From Candidatus Calescibacterium sp. (GTDB taxonomy: Bacteria; DRYD01), in contig JANXBF010000011.1 in assembly GCA_025057615.1 (NCBI GenBank), forward strand, positions 1-39,321: a stretch of DNA of 39,321 nucleotides. Direction: 5' to 3'. The notes under the pieces are model-generated. The model was not told where the DNA came from and did not search any database. It saw nothing but the letters and a program-made list of their open reading frames with translations. Below are positions 19,503 to 29,427 of the stretch, one piece after another (position 1 is the first letter of the stretch; the number at the start of each line of letters is the position of its first letter). Made by a program: the position numbers and the translations under genes.

Positions 19503-21453
19503 ACCGTATATTTATAAATATTATTCCCTTATTGAGTTTCTGTAACCTTTCTTTAAAATCTAAAAAATAATTCACAAAATCAATACAAAATACTATCACT
19601 CCCCTTAAAACATTTTCGTTAGTCATAAAAACACTCTCAGGAAGATTAGTTAATAAATTCATGAACTCATTAATATCCTCTTCAAAAATCACAAAATGAC
19701 TTTTAGATAATATCTTTTTTAGAAAAGAATACCTATCTGGCTTACAAACAATGAGAAAATCAACATAGGAATCAAAAAGCAGCTTAAGGGACTCAATACT
19801 CTTGATATTAGCAATCACAAAATGAAAATCTTTATAAAAATTTCTTTCATAAAATAATATCTTTTCTCCTACTATCAGGTGTTTATCTTTATTATTCTGC
19901 ATTAGAATCTCAAAGAAAACCGAATTATTTAGAAATTTTTCCAACTTAACATAAACTGAGCCATCCTTAACAGTCTCTCCTTTAAAAAAAACTTTCCGGC
20001 TATAAACACCGAAATGACTTGGATTAAAATTGACAAGCTTTAAAATAGGCTTTTCATTTTTCTCACCAAAGGGTTCCATTATATCAACAATACTATTAAT
20101 ATATTTCACAAATTTATCAAAAAAGAAAGGTGTTAACTCCAAATCCACATTATATGAGTAATTTTTATGTATTAAAAGGTTCATATTTCTTTTGAATTCT
20201 TCAAAGTTTTCTGGCTTTATTTCAACACCTGCGGCTTTTCTATGACCCCCAAATTTAATGACAAGATCTTTTAAATTGCCTATAATTTCTGTAATATCAA
20301 GGGATTCAATTGGGTTTCTTACAGAACCTTTTAAGACATTATCGGACTTGACGAAAACCAAAGAAGGTTTCCTATACATACTTGATATTCTACCAGCAAC
20401 TATTCCTATAACACCCAATTCAAGCCCATCACCTTGTATATAATCGGGAATTATAACATTATTCTTATATAATTCTTTTTCTTCAATATTCTTCAGAACA
20501 GTATCAAGAACCCTTTTCTGAATTTCCTGTCGCTTTTTATTAATATTTTCTATCTCACTTAATTCTTTATCCAAACCATCTTCTAAAGAGTTGTAGGTTT
20601 GAACAATAGTTTTGTAAATTAAATTGAAACTAATATAAGGATTATCAATTCTCCCAGGAGCATTCAATCTCGGAATGATTATATATGAAAAATGAAAAGT
20701 ACTGTTGGGAACCATATCTCTACCATAAGCATTAACAAACAATTTTAGTATAGGATATGGAATAAATCCAGAAGATAATAAATTAAATAATTTTTTTACT
20801 AATTTCCTGTTGTCTTCCAATAAGGGAACCACGTCAGCAATAGTTGCCAAACCTGCTAAAAAAGTAAACAGTTTTTCCAAAACATGATTATTCTTTAGCC
20901 AGTTTAATAAAAATAAAGCTATCTTATATACTATTCCAGAAGCACATAAATATCCATAACCCAAATCAAAAAAATGTGGATGAATTACAACATCGGCTCC
21001 TAAAGATCCTCCATCAAATCTATGGTGATCAATCACAATTACTTTTAAACCCTCCTTCTTCAGTAAACCTATCTCATAATGAGAAGATATCCCATTATCC
21101 ACAGTTATCAGAGTATCTACTTTGTTTTTATATTTATCCATTATAAAATTTACGGTATTTTTATTTAATCCATAACCATGTCTAAACCTATTGGGAATGA
21201 AAACAGAAACTCTTTTTTTATCTTTAAAAATCTCTCTCAAGATAAAACATAGAATAGATGAAGAGACAATCCCATCAACATCGTAGTCACCAACAATAAG
21301 AATAGATTGACTATTTTCCAATAATTTAAGAAAAGAAAAAAAATTGGGAACGCCTATATCATATTCACTATGCTGCCTTATATATTTTTGAATTTCTTCA
21401 GGTGTAAAATTTCTATTTTTAAGAATTTGTGTTACAAATAAAGTATCCCACAT
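19495..21453 (-). CDS. recJ: Single-stranded-DNA-specific exonuclease RecJ
   Basis: IVGDYDVDGIVSSSIL, ITVDNGISSHYEI, VIVIDHHRF, FGGHRKAAGVEI. Confidence 0.95.
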   Translation of the reverse strand: MWDTLFVTQILKNRNFTPEEIQKYIRQHSEYDIGVPNFFSFLKLLENSQSILIVGDYDVDGIVSSSILCFILREIFKDKKRVSVFIPNRFRHGYGLNKNTVNFIMDKYKNKVDTLITVDNGISSHYEIGLLKKEGLKVIVIDHHRFDGGSLGADVVIHPHFFDLGYGYLCASGIVYKIALFLLNWLKNNHVLEKLFTFLAGLATIADVVPLLEDNRKLVKKLFNLLSSGFIPYPILKLFVNAYGRDMVPNSTFHFSYIIIPRLNAPGRIDNPYISFNLIYKTIVQTYNSLEDGLDKELSEIENINKKRQEIQKRVLDTVLKNIEEKELYKNNVIIPDYIQGDGLELGVIGIVAGRISSMYRKPSLVFVKSDNVLKGSVRNPIESLDITEIIGNLKDLVIKFGGHRKAAGVEIKPENFEEFKRNMNLLIHKNYSYNVDLELTPFFFDKFVKYINSIVDIMEPFGEKNEKPILKLVNFNPSHFGVYSRKVFFKGETVKDGSVYVKLEKFLNNSVFFEILMQNNKDKHLIVGEKILFYERNFYKDFHFVIANIKSIESLKLLFDSYVDFLIVCKPDRYSFLKKILSKSHFVIFEEDINEFMNLLTNLPESVFMTNENVLRGVIVFCIDFVNYFLDFKERLQKLNKGIIFINIRYE

Positions 21454-21459
21454 TAAAAA

Positions 21460-22539
21460 TCATTTTCTTTTTGTTGAAGAAGTTATTAATCTCTCCAATT
21501 CCTCAGGGTTAAATGCAGAAAGCATAGCATATTCAAAAGATATCAATCCCTGTAAATACAAATCTCTCAGACTTTGATCAAATGATATCATTCCATCTTC
21601 GGAGCCTGATTGGATTGCATTGGGTAGCATGTGAGTTTTTCCTTCCCTTATCAGGTGCCTAACAGCAGGTGTTCCAGTCATAATCTCCAGGGCCAGGACT
21701 CTACCAGAACCCGTCGATTTGGGAATCAAATTCTGAAATATTACCCCCTCTATAATCATTGAAAGCTGAACCCTTACTTGATGTTGTTGGTGTGGAGGAA
21801 AGATGTCTATTACTCTATCAACTGCATTGGCACATCCTGTGGTATGTAGAGTTCCTAAAACTAAGTGTCCTGTTTCTGCTGCTGTAATAGCGATTTGAGT
21901 GGTTTCAAAATCACGAAGCTCACCAACTAGTATAACATCAGGGTCTTGTCTCAAAGCAGATCTCAAAGCATTTGCAAAACTGTGGGTATCAGTACCCAAT
22001 TCTCGCTGAGAAACTATAGCCAATTTATCCTTATGTAAAAATTCAATGGGATCCTCAATAGTTATTATATGACATTTTCTGTTGGCATTTATGTAATCTA
22101 TCATTGAAGCTAGAGTTGTTGATTTACCTGAACCTGTTGGACCGGTAACCAAAACCAATCCTCTTGGTCTCATAGCCAAATATTTGAAAATTTCAGGTAA
22201 ACCCAGTTCATCTATAGAAAAAGGCCTAGATGGAATTATCCGCACCGCCAAAGCCCAAGAGTTTCTTTGAAAATAAGCATTACATCTGAACCTGGCCAAA
22301 CCAGGAACAGAGTAAGCAAAATCTAACTCTCTCTCAGCAACCAACTTAGCTTTCTGTTGCTCAGTCAACATACTCTCTATTATTTTTCTTATAGCATTAG
22401 GAGGCAGAACCTGTGGAATTGCTGGCTCAAGCTCACCATCCACCCTCAACATTGGGGGTGAACCAGCTTTCAAATGCAAATCACTGGCGTTCTTCTCAAC
22501 CATCATTTTTAGTAACACATCAATAGGATTTTCACTCAT
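21460..22539 (-). CDS. pilT: Twitching motility ATPase PilT
   Basis: KNASDLHLKAGSPPMLRVDGEL, VTGPTGSGKSTTLASMIDYIN, ALRQDPDVILVGELRD, ETGHLVLGTLHT. Confidence 0.97.
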   Translation of the reverse strand: MSENPIDVLLKMMVEKNASDLHLKAGSPPMLRVDGELEPAIPQVLPPNAIRKIIESMLTEQQKAKLVAERELDFAYSVPGLARFRCNAYFQRNSWALAVRIIPSRPFSIDELGLPEIFKYLAMRPRGLVLVTGPTGSGKSTTLASMIDYINANRKCHIITIEDPIEFLHKDKLAIVSQRELGTDTHSFANALRSALRQDPDVILVGELRDFETTQIAITAAETGHLVLGTLHTTGCANAVDRVIDIFPPHQQHQVRVQLSMIIEGVIFQNLIPKSTGSGRVLALEIMTGTPAVRHLIREGKTHMLPNAIQSGSEDGMISFDQSLRDLYLQGLISFEYAMLSAFNPEELERLITSSTKRK

Positions 22540-22562
22540 TTTTTAATTCCCTCCCCGTTATA

Positions 22563-24518
22563 TTAAATACTTAAAATCAATACATTTGAATTTGAACAAC
22601 CTAAATAAATTTTGTTGTTTAAAAACATTATGGTATATATATTGTCAAATGTATTCAACCTTATTTCTTGATAATTATTAAAATCTGTAGTTGAATAAAA
22701 ACCTCCACTATTTGAGCATATATAATAATGTTCACCAATTTTTTGTATGTCGTTAACTTCTAGATAAGATTTAGGTAAACTTAACTTGGTTAGATTTTTC
22801 AGATCAAATAAAAACATCACACCTGAACCCAAAAGAAAAATCTTGTCATCTACGAATTTTATTTTTTTCAACTGTTGAAAAGAATTGGTATTATATTCCT
22901 GAATTTTATTCAAATCCTTGTCAAATAATACTAAATTATTAGTTGCTCCCAAGAGATTATCTCCCAAAGCTTCTAAAAAATTAGTATTCAAGCTTTTTTC
23001 ATGAACAACTTTGAAATTCGAATCAAGAACATAAACCCTATTACTTGATAAAGCAAAAAATTTATCATTGATATTTACTAAATCTGATATGTCACTATAT
23101 CCGACTCTATAAAGATTTCTGAACTCAAAATTTAAACTGAGTTCCATTATATTTCCAGAAGATCCCATTATAAAAAGCCTTTCATCAATAACTTTAGCTT
23201 TTTTTATTCTGAAGTTCAATTCTTTTACTTTTATTTCCTGAAAACTATTTTCTTGGAAAACAAATATTTTATTTTCTGATAACAAATATAAATTACTATT
23301 GATAAAAAGGTAATAGTAGAGATTTTCGAAACCAGAAAGCTTAATTTTTTCGATAGTAAATTGTGGTTGAGATTGTGAAACACTCATTACCTTCTTTTCA
23401 GGTTCTTGTTTTGTCTTTTGAATCTCTTCTTTCTTAGTTTCTTGTGAAAACTTTGTTTCTTTCAAAATTTCTGATGTATTCTCAGATATATTCCCAGAAG
23501 CATAAGTTGGAGCTGTTGTTTTAGTGACATTCTTGGAATCTGAATCTACAGAATGCTTTACAGGTTCTATCACCTGTTTTTCTGTATCAGCTACACTCAA
23601 ATCCCCAGATGGTTTAACACCGGTCTGTTGAGGAGATTGAGTAGTAAATTTTTGCAAATCGATAGCACTTTCTTTCTTACTTATTGTCTCAAATTTTTCT
23701 ATTTCAGATGATATCCTTTCATTTATGGTATTTGATCTTATATCAATAAATTTAATAACATTTTGTAATGAAGTTTGAATATCTTCAATTTCTTTGTAAT
23801 TTCCGTATTTTTGGTATAGGTTTCTTATTTCCTGATTTATTATTCCAGCTTCCTTTAATTCTTCGCTAAACAATCCTTTAGCAACGAAGGATTTTATTTT
23901 GTTTATATCTCTTGCTTTTATGGCAAGTTCTATTTCTTTAACCTTATTTACTAGATTGTTTTTTAATTTTTCTACTCTTTGAGAAATATTTCTTATTTGT
24001 GTATAGAGTTCTGTAGTAGAATCCTGTTGGTATTTATCTTCCTGTTGAGAAGCCACAGAAGATAAATAAGATGGATTAATAGAATAGAGTTTTATAAGTT
24101 CTAATTCTCCAGAATCCAGAAATATGCCACATCCATTACTACATATATCAACCCAGATATTACTATCTTTAGAATAATTTATTAATGACAATTGTCTTTG
24201 ACAAAGTGGACAAATTCTTCTGCCTGTACCTTTTATGCTCTGTTTAGTTCTTGAGGGAAAAAATTTTGATATATCTTTTATATCTATTTCAAGCGATTTA
24301 ATTAACTCACCTCTATCAAACCATATTCCTTCACATTCTTGGCAGAAGTCTAATTGTAAATTTTCTTGTAATAATTCTCCTTTCATTCTTATCGATAGTT
24401 TTTTCATACTGTTTTGACAATTGGGACAGGTCAGATTATCTGGGCGTTTAATTGTGGAAATACCCAAATCTCTTAAAATATCGTTAAATATCTCTTTAAA
24501 CATTTCAAACCACCTCAT
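22563..24518 (-). CDS. Two-zinc-ribbon (zf-TFIIB-like), coiled-coil and C-terminal repeat/beta-propeller-like protein
   Basis: CPNCQNSMKKLSIR...LDFCQECEGIWFDRGEL and CPLCQRQLSLI...VDICSNGCGIFLDSGELELI; low-complexity middle; repeated beta segments at the C-terminus. Confidence 0.65.
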   Translation of the reverse strand: MRWFEMFKEIFNDILRDLGISTIKRPDNLTCPNCQNSMKKLSIRMKGELLQENLQLDFCQECEGIWFDRGELIKSLEIDIKDISKFFPSRTKQSIKGTGRRICPLCQRQLSLINYSKDSNIWVDICSNGCGIFLDSGELELIKLYSINPSYLSSVASQQEDKYQQDSTTELYTQIRNISQRVEKLKNNLVNKVKEIELAIKARDINKIKSFVAKGLFSEELKEAGIINQEIRNLYQKYGNYKEIEDIQTSLQNVIKFIDIRSNTINERISSEIEKFETISKKESAIDLQKFTTQSPQQTGVKPSGDLSVADTEKQVIEPVKHSVDSDSKNVTKTTAPTYASGNISENTSEILKETKFSQETKKEEIQKTKQEPEKKVMSVSQSQPQFTIEKIKLSGFENLYYYLFINSNLYLLSENKIFVFQENSFQEIKVKELNFRIKKAKVIDERLFIMGSSGNIMELSLNFEFRNLYRVGYSDISDLVNINDKFFALSSNRVYVLDSNFKVVHEKSLNTNFLEALGDNLLGATNNLVLFDKDLNKIQEYNTNSFQQLKKIKFVDDKIFLLGSGVMFLFDLKNLTKLSLPKSYLEVNDIQKIGEHYYICSNSGGFYSTTDFNNYQEIRLNTFDNIYTIMFLNNKIYLGCSNSNVLILSI

Positions 24519-24617
24519 TAGTTATTTTCTAATAAACTCAGGAAAAACCTCTTTCAACCAATTACTATTCCAAAAGGACAAATACTTTGATTTATAGAAA
24601 TATAACATTACAGACTT

Positions 24618-25988
24618 ATGAAAGTTTTGTATAGCTTTGGTACGGATGGAATAAGAGAAAAGTATCCATTTCTAAATGATGTAATTGCTTATATCCTAGG
24701 GAAAAGCTTTGCCAAAATAGTAAACAATAATAATAAAGTTGTAATAGGATATGATACAAGGTTTAACAGCTATTCAATAGCTCTGTCTTTAGCCTCATCA
24801 TTGATTTCAGAAGGGTTTAAAGTAGAAATTTCATCTACTTACGTATCAACACCAACATTGGCGTTCATAACAAAACACAAGAAATGTTATGGATTCCAAA
24901 TAACTGCTTCACATAATCCTTTTTATTACAATGGAATTAAGATACTTTATAAAGGTCTCAAAATAGAAGATAATTTAGAAAAAAAAATAGAAACCACTCT
25001 AAATACAAGCCTCAACAGAATTCATGATGATTTCTCAAATTATTTAGAGTTATTTAAAACGCAATTCAAATCATATGGAAATCTCAAATTTTCAAATTTC
25101 ATAAGCGTTTACTCAAATAAGATTATAAACTACATAAGAAGTTATGTGGATACTTTGAAAAGCTGGGAAATAATAATCGACCTATCCAATGGTGCCCTAT
25201 CAAATTATGCTGGTAATATATACAAAAACCTAGGTGCAAAAGTTAATATTATAAACAATAAACCAGATGGATTCAATATAAACCACGAATGTGGAGCTAC
25301 AAATATAAATTTATTCAAAGAAAAATTTCTAACTTTATCAAAAAATTATAACAAATCTATAGGTTTCTCTTTTGATGGAGATGGAGACAGAGTTATCTGT
25401 ATTTATAAATCAAATAAAGAGACCATAATACTAGATGGAGACCTTATCTTATTGATAATATCCAAGTTCCTAAAGAATGTTTTAAAATATAATATTCAAA
25501 GTGTTGCTATTACACAAATGAGTTCACTAGGAATTGAAAAAGCCTTCAAAAAAGAAAACATAAAAGTCATACGAACAGAAGTTGGTGATAAATACATAAC
25601 CAGAGCAATATTGGAAGGTAAAGCTGATTTAGGAGCAGAACAATCGGGACATATAGTCATACCTCCTTTTCTTTATACCGGTGATGGAATACTATCCTCT
25701 CTATTCTTATTGGCTTCTATAAATTTCATTGATCCATTCAAAGTAGTACAAGAAATAGAAAAATATGAACAAAAATTAATTAATATCCCAGTAATTAATA
25801 AAAAAGAATTCATCAATAAAAATCAGAAACTGTTTGATAAAATATCAAAAAATTATAAAGATGTCAGATTATATGTTAGACCATCAGGAACAGAAGATAT
25901 AGTGAGAATATTGATAGAGTCAAAAGAAATCCAACTTATCAAAGAAATAGAGAGCATTATAAATAAAGAGGTGGTTATCAATGTTTGA
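24618..25988 (+). CDS. glmM: Phosphoglucosamine mutase-like (alpha-D-phosphohexomutase family)
   Basis: SFGTDGIREKYPFL, ITASHNPFYYNGIKI, FSFDGDGDRVICI-type metal loop, RPSGTEDIVRILIE. Confidence 0.85.
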   Translation: MKVLYSFGTDGIREKYPFLNDVIAYILGKSFAKIVNNNNKVVIGYDTRFNSYSIALSLASSLISEGFKVEISSTYVSTPTLAFITKHKKCYGFQITASHNPFYYNGIKILYKGLKIEDNLEKKIETTLNTSLNRIHDDFSNYLELFKTQFKSYGNLKFSNFISVYSNKIINYIRSYVDTLKSWEIIIDLSNGALSNYAGNIYKNLGAKVNIINNKPDGFNINHECGATNINLFKEKFLTLSKNYNKSIGFSFDGDGDRVICIYKSNKETIILDGDLILLIISKFLKNVLKYNIQSVAITQMSSLGIEKAFKKENIKVIRTEVGDKYITRAILEGKADLGAEQSGHIVIPPFLYTGDGILSSLFLLASINFIDPFKVVQEIEKYEQKLINIPVINKKEFINKNQKLFDKISKNYKDVRLYVRPSGTEDIVRILIESKEIQLIKEIESIINKEVVINV

Positions 25989-27360
25989 AAAATTGGTAGA
26001 CAGTTTTAGTAAAATAGTTAAAAATCTATCTGGAAAAGGCAAAATATCCAAAGAAGAAGTAGAACAAACAATAAGAGAAATAAGAATAGCTCTTTTAGAG
26101 GCAGATGTTCACCTCAATGTGGTAAGGGATTTAACTTTGAAAATAAAAGAAGAAGTAGAAAAATTGGAAACCAGTGAAATTTTTACCCCTTCTCAACTTA
26201 TAATAAGGTCAACAAGAGACAAAATAATGGAAATATTAGGTGGTCAATCAACAAAACTGGAGATAAATAATAGGCCTTCTATTATACTAATGGTTGGTTT
26301 ACAAGGTTCTGGTAAAACTACAACAACTGCAAAACTGGCCAATTACTTCAAGGAGCAGGGCTATAATCCATTAGTTGTTGCAGCCGACTTCAATAGACCA
26401 GCAGCTATTGATCAATTGGTATATCTCTCACAAACAAATTCTATACCTGTAATATTTGACAAAAATTCAAATTCAATTTCAATAATAGAGAGAGCGGTGC
26501 AAGAAGCAAAAGAAAAAGGCTATAATCCAATAATTGTAGACACTGCAGGAAGAATCCATGTAGATCAAGAAGTGTTCGACGAAATCAAAAAAATTAAAAG
26601 CAAATTTGATACTGAACACACAATATTAGTAATAGACTCAATGATAGGACAAGAAGGGGTTAATGTAGCTCAGAAATTTGATGAAAATGTTAATCTCAGT
26701 GGTTTCATAATAACGAAAATGGACGGAGATACAAGAGGCGGAATAGCTCTATCAATAAGGTATATCACAGGTAAACCTTTATACTTTATGGGAGTAGGAG
26801 AAAAAATAACAGATTTAGAAGTATTTCATCCCGATAGAATAGTATCAAGAATACTTGGAATGGGAGATATACTAACCTTTATAGAAAAAATAGAAAAACA
26901 AATAGAAGATGAACAATTAGAAAGAGTAGAAAAGTATCTGGAAGGGGACTTTACTTTTGAAGACTACCTATCATATTTAAAGATGATAAAAAAAATGGGG
27001 GATTTCAAATCAATTCTATCTATGCTTCCACTCAAAATGTTTGGGATAGACCCAATAGCTTTGAGGAATGTAGAGGTTGATCCTAAAACTATAGATAAAA
27101 TAGAAGCAATAATAAATTCCATGACAAAAGAGGAAAGAAAAAAGCCAGATATAATAAACAGTAGTAGAAAAGCAAGAATAGCAAGAGGTAGTGGGACCTC
27201 TATAAAAGAAGTAAACAACCTCATAAAGCACTTCAGAGAAATGAGAAAAGTATTAAAGAAAATGGGTGGAATAGTTAAAAAGGAAAATATACCAGAACTA
27301 AATACACCATTCAAAACATCTAATATCAAAGATATAATGAATATGTTCAGTAAAAAATAA
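25981..27360 (+). CDS. ffh: Signal recognition particle protein Ffh
   Basis: LMVGLQGSGKTTTTAKLA, VAADFNRPAAIDQL, VDTAGRIHVD, ITKMDGDTRGG, SRKARIARGSG; near-C-terminal M domain. Confidence 0.97.
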   Translation: MFEKLVDSFSKIVKNLSGKGKISKEEVEQTIREIRIALLEADVHLNVVRDLTLKIKEEVEKLETSEIFTPSQLIIRSTRDKIMEILGGQSTKLEINNRPSIILMVGLQGSGKTTTTAKLANYFKEQGYNPLVVAADFNRPAAIDQLVYLSQTNSIPVIFDKNSNSISIIERAVQEAKEKGYNPIIVDTAGRIHVDQEVFDEIKKIKSKFDTEHTILVIDSMIGQEGVNVAQKFDENVNLSGFIITKMDGDTRGGIALSIRYITGKPLYFMGVGEKITDLEVFHPDRIVSRILGMGDILTFIEKIEKQIEDEQLERVEKYLEGDFTFEDYLSYLKMIKKMGDFKSILSMLPLKMFGIDPIALRNVEVDPKTIDKIEAIINSMTKEERKKPDIINSSRKARIARGSGTSIKEVNNLIKHFREMRKVLKKMGGIVKKENIPELNTPFKTSNIKDIMNMFSKK

Positions 27361-27373
27361 GGAGGTAAGTGAA

Positions 27374-27625
27374 ATGTTAAAAATAAGATTATCAAGATAT
27401 GGCCATAGGCACAATCCTTGGTACAGAATAGTCATAGCAGATTCAAAATCAAGGAGAGATGGAAAATATGTTGAAAAAATTGGCTACTATAACCCAAGAA
27501 TGAATCCCAAAATCTTAGAAATAAATCTAGAAAAATTCAAATATTGGGTTAATAAAGGAGCACAACCAACAGAAACCGTAAAAAAATTGATACAAAAGTA
27601 TCAAGAAAAACTACTCAAAAAATAA
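27374..27625 (+). CDS. rpsP: 30S ribosomal protein S16
   Basis: MLKIRLSRYGHRHNPWYRIVIADSKSRRDGKYVEKIGYYNP. Confidence 0.97.
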   Translation: MLKIRLSRYGHRHNPWYRIVIADSKSRRDGKYVEKIGYYNPRMNPKILEINLEKFKYWVNKGAQPTETVKKLIQKYQEKLLKK

Positions 27626-27649
27626 TATAATTAAAATTGGGAGGACAAT

Positions 27650-28210
27650 ATGCTTATAACACCAAACGATTTCCACAGAGGAGTGGTAATAGAATACGAT
27701 GGTAACCTTTGGCAAGTTGTGGATTATCAACATACTAAAATAGCTCAAGCAAGAGCATTCGTAGCAACAAAAATAAAAAACCTCAGAACTGGTCAAGTAC
27801 TAGAAAAAAAATTTGACAGCGAAGAAAAATTCAAAAGAGCAATAATTGAAACCAAACCTATGCAAGTCCTATACAGAGATTCTGATTTTATCCATCTTAT
27901 GGATAACGAAACATTTGAGCAATACTCTGTTCCACTAAACTTAGTAGAAAAAGAAGTAGGATTTATAAAAGATGGAGATACCGTTAATGTCATGATCTAT
28001 GAAGGTAATCCAATTGGTATAGCACTTCCATCAACTGTAACACTTAAAGTAGAATATACAGAAAAAGCAATAAAAGGTGATAGAGTATCAAGTGTAATGA
28101 AACCAGCAAAATTGGAAACTGGTATAACTGTTAATGTCCCAATATTTATTGATATAGGAGATACCATAATTGTTAACACAGAAACTGGAGAATACATAAG
28201 CAGAGCTTAA
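27650..28210 (+). CDS. efp: Elongation factor P
   Basis: NDFHRGVVIEYDGNLWQVVDYQHTKIAQARAFVATKIKNLRTGQVLEKKF...; C-terminal GDRVSSVMKPAKLETGITVNVPIFIDIGDTIIVNTETGEYISRA. Confidence 0.95.
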   Translation: MLITPNDFHRGVVIEYDGNLWQVVDYQHTKIAQARAFVATKIKNLRTGQVLEKKFDSEEKFKRAIIETKPMQVLYRDSDFIHLMDNETFEQYSVPLNLVEKEVGFIKDGDTVNVMIYEGNPIGIALPSTVTLKVEYTEKAIKGDRVSSVMKPAKLETGITVNVPIFIDIGDTIIVNTETGEYISRA

Positions 28211-29427
28211 TGAATTTTTTAATATTAATTTTCTTATATATATTTTTGATTTATTCAACAACAGTCTACTCTAAAAACATACCAATAACTTTTGATAACA
28301 AAACAAGTATAGCAATATTTGATGTCTATTCAAATGAAATAGTTTTTTTTCATAATGAAAGGTTAAATTTACTTCCAGCTTCAACAATGAAGTTAATAAC
28401 GAGTATTAACGCTTTATCTACTCTAGGACCACTCTATACATTTGATGTTAAAATTCAAAAAGACAATAACAACATAATAATTACTTCTAATTATAACCCA
28501 ACATTAATAGAAGAGATAATCCCTGATCCTTACAATTTTCTTAAACAAGGTATAAAAAACATATTAGAAGCCAATAGTATAAAAATAATAGAAAAAGTCT
28601 ATATAGAAAGCATTTTACCATCATATTTTCCAGAATCTTGGAAAATATATGAAGGAGAACCTTATGCTCCCTACTTATCAACTTTTTCATTTAATCAAAA
28701 TATGATAAAAATTCAGAAAAAGGAAAATAATTTTATTTTATACCCACCTATATTTGAAGAATTAAAAGATTATAGGAAAATTTCCAGTCTGATTTCCAAT
28801 CTTAATGAAATAGACGGTGCTTACTGGTATATATATCCATCAGCAGAAGAATACAACTTAAGAGTAGTAAAAAAAATATTTGAAGAAATGGGATATAAGA
28901 TAGAAGTTGAACTCTTAAAAAATCAAAAATCTCTAAAAACCGAATATTTGGGTTCATTTCCAACATCCACATTAATAGAAGCACTAAAATATCAAAATTA
29001 TTGGAGTGATAACTTCATTTCTCAACAAATTTATAATAAATTGAAATATGAATTCAATATTGATTTTAATCTTCTATATAGAGATTTCAATGTTTTTATT
29101 GATGATGGTTGTGGATTATCAAGAAAGAATAGGGTTTCAACATATTTTCTGGCTTATCTACTTTCTCAATTAGATGATTACGGATTAATTAACTTTCTTT
29201 GCTACACATTACCAGGTTATAATCAAGGAACATTAGAAAAAAGAAACCTCCCATTAACAATAAAAGCTAAAACAGGAACATTAAACGATGTATCTTCCTT
29301 AGCAGGATATATAAAGACAAAGAAAAGTAATTGGTACAGTTTTGCAATAATATACAATGGACCAAATGTTTACAATGCTAAAATAAACGAAGAAAAAATA
29401 CTTAATTACATTTATAACAACTGGTGA
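28210..29427 (+). CDS. dacB: D-alanyl-D-alanine carboxypeptidase/endopeptidase, PBP4 (DacB) family
   Basis: LLPASTMKLITS (SxxK), SDN motif in NYWSDNFISQQIY, KAKTGTLNDVSSLAGYI (KTG). Confidence 0.85.
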   Translation: MNFLILIFLYIFLIYSTTVYSKNIPITFDNKTSIAIFDVYSNEIVFFHNERLNLLPASTMKLITSINALSTLGPLYTFDVKIQKDNNNIIITSNYNPTLIEEIIPDPYNFLKQGIKNILEANSIKIIEKVYIESILPSYFPESWKIYEGEPYAPYLSTFSFNQNMIKIQKKENNFILYPPIFEELKDYRKISSLISNLNEIDGAYWYIYPSAEEYNLRVVKKIFEEMGYKIEVELLKNQKSLKTEYLGSFPTSTLIEALKYQNYWSDNFISQQIYNKLKYEFNIDFNLLYRDFNVFIDDGCGLSRKNRVSTYFLAYLLSQLDDYGLINFLCYTLPGYNQGTLEKRNLPLTIKAKTGTLNDVSSLAGYIKTKKSNWYSFAIIYNGPNVYNAKINEEKILNYIYNNW

